From Acidiphilium sp. C61 (GTDB lineage Bacteria; Pseudomonadota; Alphaproteobacteria; Acetobacterales; Acetobacteraceae), in assembly GCF_902712915.1 (NCBI RefSeq), contig NZ_CACTIA010000005.1, positions 1,946,001-2,010,000 of the forward strand: a DNA stretch of 64,000 nt, in the 5' to 3' direction. This document shows positions 58,312 through 64,000 of this stretch, piece by piece. Both the position numbers and the translations under genes were made by a program. The notes beneath the pieces are model-generated. The model saw only the letters and a program-made list of their open reading frames with translations. It had not been told where the DNA came from and did no database searches. Position 1 is the first letter of the stretch, and each line of letters opens with the position of its first letter.

Positions 58312-59793
58312 ATGCAGGCTGAACAACTCGGAACTCACGACGCAACATCCCTCGCCGCCCTGATCAGGGGCGGCGAGATCACGGCGGAGGAGCTGCTCGA
58401 TGCAACCCTCGCCAGGATCGACGCCAGCGAACCCCGGCTGAACGCCATCGCCGCCGATCTGCGGGACCGCGCCCGCCGGCAGATCGCCGCCGGATTGCAG
58501 GGGCCTTTCGCGGGCGTTCCCTTTCTCCTCAAGGATCTCGCGCAGGAGTACGAAGGCGCGCCGATGACGATGGGCGCCCTGCCGCTGCGGGGCAATGTCG
58601 CCGCCCGGTCCTCGCATTTCGTCGAACGCTGCCTCGCCGCCGGGCTGGTGATCGCCGGGATGACGACGGCGCCGGAACTCGGCCTCAAGGCGACCACTGA
58701 AACCCGCCTTTACGGCGCGACCCGCAATCCGTGGAATCCCGGCCATACGCCGGGCGGATCGTCGGGTGGATCGGCCGCCGCGGTTGCCGCCGGCTACGTT
58801 CCGATGGCCGGCGCGGGCGATGGCGGCGGGTCGATCCGCATTCCCGCCTCCTATTGCGGGCTGTTCGGGCTCAAGCCGTCCCGCGGGCGAGTCTCCTCGG
58901 GTCCGATGGCCGGCGAGATGTGGGATGGCGCGGTGGCGGACCATGTGCTGACCCGCAGCGTTCGCGATTCGGCCGCCATGCTCGACTGTCTCGCCGGCAC
59001 GGCGGTGGGCGATCCCTTCATCATCCCGGCGCCGGCGCGCCCCTTCGCCGCTGAACCCGGTGCCGATCCGGGCCGGTTGCGGATCGGCTTCTCAATCCGC
59101 TCGCCGATCGGCGGGCGGGTCGCGCCGGAGATCGCCGAGGCTGTCGCGGCCACTGCCCGCCTGCTCGAATCCCTCGGCCACATCGTCGAGGAGGCCGAGC
59201 CCGCGATCGACGGCAAGCTGCTCGCGCGCTGCTACATGGGCATGTATTACGGCCAGGTCGCGGCAATGCTTGCCCGGCTCCGGCGCGAGCATGGCAGCCG
59301 CGACCGGGATTTCCACCCCGACACACGGGCGATCGCCGCGATCGGGCGGGCGATGTCCGCCGGCGCCTATGTCGAGCTGCGCGAGCATTGGAACGGGTTC
59401 GCCCGCGCGCTCGGCGCGTTCTTCACGACATATGACCTCTATCTCACGCCGACCACCGCACTCGGCCCCGCAAGGATAGGCGAGCTCGACTCGCCGGCCC
59501 CCATCCAGGCCATCTCCCGGCTGATCAGCCGGGCCAATGCCGGTGGCCTGCTGATTCGCTCGGGCGTTGTCGAAGGGCTCGCCTTCCAGAATCTCGAACG
59601 CACGCCCTTCACCCAGCTCGCCAACCTGGCCTTCGTTCCGGCCATGTCGGTGCCGCTGCATCAGGGGGCCGACGGGCTGCCGATCGGCGTTCAGTTCGTC
59701 GGCCGCACCGCCGATGAAGCCACGCTGCTCCGCCTCGCCGCGCAGCTGGAAGCGGCATCGCCCTGGGCCGGCCGGCGGCCGCAAGGCAGCTGA
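58312..59793 (+). CDS. Amidase of the amidase-signature family
   Basis: A 493-aa amide hydrolase with the Ser-cisSer-Lys triad: Lys74 in FLLKDLAQ, cis-Ser150 in GGSSGGS, and nucleophile Ser174 in GGGSIR. The family includes fatty-acid amidases and nylon-oligomer (6-aminohexanoate) hydrolases. It starts 6 nt after livM, so it belongs to the transporter operon, and probably cleaves the imported compound. Activity cannot be inferred further. Confidence 0.85.
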   Translation: MQAEQLGTHDATSLAALIRGGEITAEELLDATLARIDASEPRLNAIAADLRDRARRQIAAGLQGPFAGVPFLLKDLAQEYEGAPMTMGALPLRGNVAARSSHFVERCLAAGLVIAGMTTAPELGLKATTETRLYGATRNPWNPGHTPGGSSGGSAAAVAAGYVPMAGAGDGGGSIRIPASYCGLFGLKPSRGRVSSGPMAGEMWDGAVADHVLTRSVRDSAAMLDCLAGTAVGDPFIIPAPARPFAAEPGADPGRLRIGFSIRSPIGGRVAPEIAEAVAATARLLESLGHIVEEAEPAIDGKLLARCYMGMYYGQVAAMLARLRREHGSRDRDFHPDTRAIAAIGRAMSAGAYVELREHWNGFARALGAFFTTYDLYLTPTTALGPARIGELDSPAPIQAISRLISRANAGGLLIRSGVVEGLAFQNLERTPFTQLANLAFVPAMSVPLHQGADGLPIGVQFVGRTADEATLLRLAAQLEAASPWAGRRPQGS

Positions 59794-59858
59794 CCGCGCC
59801 GCGCCAGCGCCTTGACCAGACCGGCTCCGTGGCCGACATTTGGGGCATCAACGTGACA

Positions 59859-59944
59859 GGGCACGACATCTGATCCGACAAAGATGCTCTGTTTATCAAT
59901 GTGGTAGAGCACTCCATCCGATCCATCAGGATCGGAAACTGCTC
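59859..59944 (+). repeat. Two-hairpin dispersed repeat, first of a tandem pair
   Basis: This copy keeps the linker and the short hairpin (GAGCACTCCATCCGATCC/GGATCGGAAACTGCTC) but has lost much of its long hairpin: only ATCTGATC and CAAAGATGCTC remain. It is joined to the next copy through a shared TA (59945-59946). Confidence 0.8.
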
Positions 59945-60050
59945 TAGAGCATCATCCGATCAGATGGAATCATCTGATCGGATAAAGATGCTCGACTTAT
60001 CAATATGCTAGAGCACTACATCCGATCCAATCGGATCGGAAAGTGCTCTA
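59945..60050 (+). repeat. Two-hairpin dispersed repeat, second of a tandem pair
   Basis: A full copy almost identical to that at 3693: the same long hairpin with GAAT loop, AAAGATGCTC, linker GACTTATCAATATGC, and the short hairpin ending GTGCTC, flanked by TA at both ends (59945-59946 and 60049-60050). It follows the amidase gene and precedes treS. Confidence 0.92.
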
Positions 60051-60389
60051 GCGGCCCACACCGTGGTCGAAGGATCGGCCTGCCGTTTCCGGGCGTCGTC
60101 TGCTCGCAGTCTCCCGCAACGGCATGCCGGCCGAAGCCTCATGGAGACTGCGCATGAACGACTGCAATATGACCCTCGGCAATTCGGCGTCCAGCCAATA
60201 CACGCAGGGTCAGAACGCCCATCCCGCCCGGCAGCACGCGGCGTTGCTGTCCGCCACGGCACTAACAAAAAATTGCGAAACGATAACGATCGATCCATCG
60301 CGCGCGATCCCGTCCGCCCCGCGGCGCGGGCGCTGTTCCGGCCCGGCCGTGGTTCGTAGAACCGCCATTGATGTCGGGAGGTGCGGGGT
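60051..60389. other. Intergenic region upstream of treS
   Basis: About 340 bases without a convincing gene. An ORF starting at 60154 (GGAG 7 nt upstream, 79 codons) overlaps the treS start and has no family features. AT-rich sequence around 60260-60290 may hold the treS promoter. Nothing else stands out. Confidence 0.4.
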
Positions 60390-63300
60390 ATGACCCGTCA
60401 TTCGGAAACGCTGTTCAGGCCGGACGCGCAGGCGAGCGATCCGCAATGGTTCAAGGACGCCATCATCTATCAGGTTCACGTCAAGTCGTTCTTCGACAGG
60501 AATGGCGATGGCGTCGGCGACTTTGCCGGGCTGATGGAGAAGCTCGACTACATCGTCGATCTCGGCGTCACCGCGATCTGGCTGCTGCCCTTCTATCCCT
60601 CGCCCCGGCGCGACGATGGTTATGACGTCAGCGGCTATCGTGCCGTCCATCCCGAGTATGGCACGCTGGGCGATGTGCGCCGCTTCATCGACGCAGCTCA
60701 TCGCCGCGGCCTGCGGGTCATCACCGAACTGGTCATCAACCACACCTCCGACCAGCACCCCTGGTTTCAGCGCGCCCGCCTCGCAAAGCCGGGATCGAGC
60801 GCGCGCGACTATTACGTATGGTCGGACAACGATCAGAAATATGCAGGTACACGCGTCATCTTCGTCGATCTCGAAAAATCCAACTGGACTTGGGATGCAA
60901 CCGCCGGCGCTTATTACTGGCATCGGTTCTACAGCCATCAGCCTGATTTGAATTTCGACAATCCGAGGGTTTTTCAGGAAGTTCTCGGAATTATGCGATT
61001 CTGGGTCGATCTCGGCGTCGATGGGTTCCGGCTCGACGCCGTGGGCTATCTCGCCGAACGTGAAGGAACCGCCAATGAAAATCTCCCCGAGACCCATGCG
61101 ATCCTGAAGCGGCTCCGCGCCGCGCTGGAGGCGCACGCGCCCGACCGCATGTTTCTCGCTGAAGTGAACCAGTGGCCCGAGGATACGCTGCCCTATTTCG
61201 GCGATGGCGATGAATGCCACATGGCGTTTCACTTTCCGCTGATGCCGCGGATGTACATGGCGATCGCGCAGGAAGACCGGTTTCCGATTTCCGATATCAT
61301 GCGCCAGACGCCGCAGATCCCGGAGAATTGCCAATGGGCGATCTTCCTGCGCAACCACGATGAACTCACCCTGGAGATGGTGACCGACAGGGAGCGCGAC
61401 TATCTCTGGGCCACCTACGCGGCCGATCACCGCGCGCGGCTCAATCTCGGCATTCGCCGCCGCCTCGCGCCGCTGCTGGAGCGGGACCGCCGCCGCATCG
61501 AGCTGATGAACGGTCTGCTGCTGTCGATGCCGGGTACGCCGGTGATGTATTATGGCGACGAGATCGGGATGGGCGACAACATCCATCTCGGCGACCGCGA
61601 TGGCGTGCGCACGCCGATGCAATGGTCCCCCGACCGGAATGGCGGGTTTTCCCGCGCCGACCCCGAAGCGCTGGTGCTGCCGCCGATCATGGACCCGGTT
61701 TCCGGCTATCAGGCGCTGAATGTGGAGGCGCAGGCGAAAGATCCGCATTCCCTGCTCAACTGGACCCGGCGGATGCTCGCCGTGCGCCGGCGGCATCGCG
61801 CCTTCGGCCGGGGCGGCATGCGGTTCCTGTATCCGGGAAATCGCAGGATACTCGCCTATATCAGGGATCTGCCCGAGCAGAACGATGCGGGAGAGACGAT
61901 CCTTTGCGTCTACAATCTCGCGCGCACGGCCCAGGCGGTCGAACTCGATCTCTCGGCCTTTGCCGGCCGGGTGCCGCTCGATGTCATCGGCGGCTCGCCC
62001 TTTCCGCCGATCGGCCCGCTCCCCTATGTGCTGACCCTGCCGCCCTATGCGTTCTACTGGTTCAGTCTCGCGACCGAAACCTCGATGCCGGGCTGGCGGG
62101 TCGAACCCTCGGAGCCGTTGCCGGATTTCGTGACCCTGGTGATGCGCGATGGCTTGCGGGATCTGGTCACGCCTCAAACCCTGCGGAGCCTGGAGACGGA
62201 CGTGCTGCCGCCTTACCTCGCCCGGCGGCGCTGGCTGGCGAGCGGAGGTGGCGAGGCCGGCGATGTGTCGATCGCCGCGATGGACCATGTCGGGACGCCG
62301 GAGGGCGAGTTCCTGCTCTGCCAGGCCACACTGGCGCGGGGCGGGCGGGATGAGCGCTATTTCCTGCCGCTTGCAGCCGATTGGGGCGAGCCGCCCGCCG
62401 CGCCGATCGTGCAGCAACTGGCGCTGGCGCGCTTGCGGCAGCAGCGGCGTCTCGGCCACCTGACCGACGGGTTTGCCGTCGATTCCTTTGCCCGCGCCGT
62501 GATCGCGGGGATTCGGGAGGCGCGGTCGTTCCGGCTCGGCGCGGGCGCGCTCGCCTTCGAGGCGACGGACGAGGCGACGGAGCGCGCGCGGGAAGTCCTC
62601 CCGGCGGACGATGCCGGAATCCGCAGGCTCTCCGCCGAGCACGCCAGTAGCGCGATGATCATGGGCGAGACCGCGATCATCAAGATCCTGCGGCGTCTCG
62701 AGGCCGGCGATCATCCCGAGGTGGAGATGCCGCGGTTCCTTGCCGCGCATGGATTCGCGCATACACCGGCGCCGCTCGGCGAGGTCGTGCTGACGGATGA
62801 TGCCGGGGCGCGCTCCACCCTGGTGATCGTGCAGCACTACGTGCGCAATCAGGGCGACGCCCGGCAATACATGATCGATGCGCTGAGCCGCGCCGTCGAT
62901 GATGCGGCGCACGCGGAGCTTGATGCGGCAGGAGAGGATGCCGCGCTGGCGCCGTGTCTCGCGCTGGCGGGCGCCATCGGGCGACGGCTTGCCGAGATGC
63001 ACGCCGTGCTTGCCATGCCGCATTCATCCGCGGCCTTCGCGCCCCGAAGCGCCGGGACGGACGAGGCGGCCGGCTGGGCGGAAGCGGCGCGCAGCCGGAT
63101 CGCCGCGGCCTTCGCCGCTCTCGACGACGCATCGCCGGCTCCTGGCCCCGGCGCGCAGGAGATCGTGGCGCAGCTGCAACGGACCCGCACTTCGCTGGAA
63201 GCCGAAATCTCCCGCCTGGCCAGCGCGGGGGCGGGGATGCTGACAACGCGCATTCATGGCGATCTCCACCTGGGCCGCATTCTCGTCGTGCATGGCAATG

Positions 63301-63737
63301 CGCTGATCATCGATTTCGAGGGCGAGGCATCCATCCCGCTGGCGATCCGGCGCCGGAAAGCCTCGCCGCTCCGCGATGTGGCGGGCGTGTTATGGTCGAT
63401 CGATGATGCGGCGCTGACGGTCAGGCAGGCCCGGCTTGCGAGCGGTGCCCGCCCCGCGCGGCGATGCGACGCCATCGTGGAGCGGTTTCGTAACGAGGTG
63501 TCAGCTTCCTTCACGCTGGCCTATCGCGCCAGTGAAGTGGCGGCACCGCATCGCTGGGTCGATGACAATGCGTGGGACGGCCTCGTCCGTCTGTTCCTGG
63601 TCGAGACGGTGGCGGATGCAGTTTGCCGCGAAGCCGCCCTCCGCCACGGCAGGATCGGCATTCCGGCCGAAGGCCTGGCCCGGCTATGCGGGCTTGCGCG
63701 GGAGGGAAGGCTTTCCGACGAGCCCGGTTTCGATTGA
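60390..63737 (+). CDS. treS: Trehalose synthase / maltokinase fusion (TreS-Pep2)
   Basis: A 1115-aa fusion. Residues ~1-560 are a GH13 maltose-trehalose isomerase with the catalytic Asp in GVDGFRLDAV, the Glu in MFLAEVNQ, and the Asp in FLRNHDEL. Residues ~590-1115 resemble maltokinase: HGDLHLGRIL and IIDFEGEA form its phosphate-binding and metal-binding signatures. Together they convert trehalose to maltose and then maltose 1-phosphate for the GlgE alpha-glucan pathway. ATG at 60390 has GGGAGG 9 nt upstream. glgE and glgB are not in the window. Confidence 0.9.
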   Translation: MTRHSETLFRPDAQASDPQWFKDAIIYQVHVKSFFDRNGDGVGDFAGLMEKLDYIVDLGVTAIWLLPFYPSPRRDDGYDVSGYRAVHPEYGTLGDVRRFIDAAHRRGLRVITELVINHTSDQHPWFQRARLAKPGSSARDYYVWSDNDQKYAGTRVIFVDLEKSNWTWDATAGAYYWHRFYSHQPDLNFDNPRVFQEVLGIMRFWVDLGVDGFRLDAVGYLAEREGTANENLPETHAILKRLRAALEAHAPDRMFLAEVNQWPEDTLPYFGDGDECHMAFHFPLMPRMYMAIAQEDRFPISDIMRQTPQIPENCQWAIFLRNHDELTLEMVTDRERDYLWATYAADHRARLNLGIRRRLAPLLERDRRRIELMNGLLLSMPGTPVMYYGDEIGMGDNIHLGDRDGVRTPMQWSPDRNGGFSRADPEALVLPPIMDPVSGYQALNVEAQAKDPHSLLNWTRRMLAVRRRHRAFGRGGMRFLYPGNRRILAYIRDLPEQNDAGETILCVYNLARTAQAVELDLSAFAGRVPLDVIGGSPFPPIGPLPYVLTLPPYAFYWFSLATETSMPGWRVEPSEPLPDFVTLVMRDGLRDLVTPQTLRSLETDVLPPYLARRRWLASGGGEAGDVSIAAMDHVGTPEGEFLLCQATLARGGRDERYFLPLAADWGEPPAAPIVQQLALARLRQQRRLGHLTDGFAVDSFARAVIAGIREARSFRLGAGALAFEATDEATERAREVLPADDAGIRRLSAEHASSAMIMGETAIIKILRRLEAGDHPEVEMPRFLAAHGFAHTPAPLGEVVLTDDAGARSTLVIVQHYVRNQGDARQYMIDALSRAVDDAAHAELDAAGEDAALAPCLALAGAIGRRLAEMHAVLAMPHSSAAFAPRSAGTDEAAGWAEAARSRIAAAFAALDDASPAPGPGAQEIVAQLQRTRTSLEAEISRLASAGAGMLTTRIHGDLHLGRILVVHGNALIIDFEGEASIPLAIRRRKASPLRDVAGVLWSIDDAALTVRQARLASGARPARRCDAIVERFRNEVSASFTLAYRASEVAAPHRWVDDNAWDGLVRLFLVETVADAVCREAALRHGRIGIPAEGLARLCGLAREGRLSDEPGFD

Positions 63738-63775
63738 CGATGTCGCGCTGATCGTGGTTCGCTCACGGCAATGGC

Positions 63776-63858
63776 GCACCATCTGATTGGATAAAGATGT
63801 CCTGTTTTTCAATATGATGGAGCACTGCATCCGATCCGCAAGGATCGGAAAATGCTCC
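63776..63858 (+). repeat. Two-hairpin dispersed repeat, 5'-truncated copy
   Basis: A copy missing the first half of its long hairpin. It starts CACCATCTGATTGGATAAAGATG and ends with the short hairpin GGAGCACTGCATCCGATCC / GGATCGGAAAATGCTCC. It follows treS by about 40 nt. A 13-bp inverted repeat (TCCTGTTTTTCAA, 63800-63812) recurs inverted at 63883-63895 outside the element. Confidence 0.78.
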
Positions 63859-64000
63859 AGATAACCGAAATGCAATCTTTGGTTGAAAAACAGGATATTG
63901 GCGGTTAAGGTGACTGCCTGAAGCCGTTGTTTGCGGCGATGCCCACTCGGGCCGGCTTGTTTGATTTTCTATCCCACCGTTGTGGGGAGGCTGATTTCGA

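Noticed and set aside
60154..60393. A 79-codon ORF upstream of treS
   Set aside because: A weak GGAG is present, but the product has no features and runs into the treS start.
60210..63023. A 937-codon minus-strand ORF opposite treS
   Set aside because: Shadow of the TreS-maltokinase gene; no start signal or domain.

Overview
The window is high-GC alphaproteobacterial chromosome. The gene content suggests an acidophilic or acetic-acid-bacterium-like member of the Acetobacteraceae (Acidiphilium-type). This rests on the very high GC, alphaproteobacterial gene neighbourhoods (pal-cpoB-tilS-ftsH, a COQ9-family gene, a Hsp33/lipoprotein pair) and familiar protein sequences. The genus is inference; no rRNA gene is present. 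Most of the window is housekeeping and transport genes. There are no complete insertion sequences, prophage or CRISPR arrays.

Layout. 0-8.4 kb: pyruvate carboxylase, an OmpA-like lipoprotein, a glutamyl-tRNA synthetase, an Fsr-type MFS exporter, an MntR-like regulator and a low-complexity exported protein. 8.5-17 kb: a minus-strand operon with HldE (heptose for LPS), a DUF1537 acid-sugar kinase, a PdxA2-type dehydrogenase and a four-gene sugar-type ABC importer. Kinase plus PdxA2 is the known two-step route from a four-carbon acid sugar such as threonate or erythronate to dihydroxyacetone phosphate. 17-22.5 kb: Hsp33, a lipoprotein and pheST, preceded by a candidate structured leader or small RNA. 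23.3-28.2 kb: pal, cpoB, tilS and ftsH. 28.3-38 kb: an NAD-binding dehydrogenase, an enoyl-CoA hydratase-like protein, pnp, a CynX-type MFS protein, a 2OG-Fe(II) oxygenase, DoxX, rpsU, def, COQ9 and a UbiH-type monooxygenase. 38-44 kb: amtB behind a sigma-54 promoter, ftsK, a class I aldolase and thiE. 44-46.5 kb: an AT-rich, probably imported glycosyltransferase gene next to tRNA-Asn and a tRNA-Leu(CAA) interrupted by a group I intron. 46.5-52.5 kb: a large tandem GT2 glycosyltransferase, rpmI-rplT, a GT4-type glycosyltransferase with an LpxH-like phosphoesterase, and a SnoaL-like protein. 52.5-64 kb: a CurA-like reductase, a Liv-type ABC importer with an amidase, and a TreS-maltokinase fusion.

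The two most unusual items are not protein genes. One is a dispersed family of roughly 85-106 bp elements, each made of two back-to-back hairpins with GAGCA...TGCTC ends flanked by TA. It occurs at eight loci in 64 kb, mostly just after stop codons, and in two cases its terminal bases form the stop codon of the neighbouring gene. The other is a 210-nt group I intron placed between anticodon positions 34 and 35 of tRNA-Leu(CAA), the same position as the cyanobacterial tRNA-Leu(UAA) intron. A third lead is the 217-nt promoter-to-terminator unit directly upstream of pheS.
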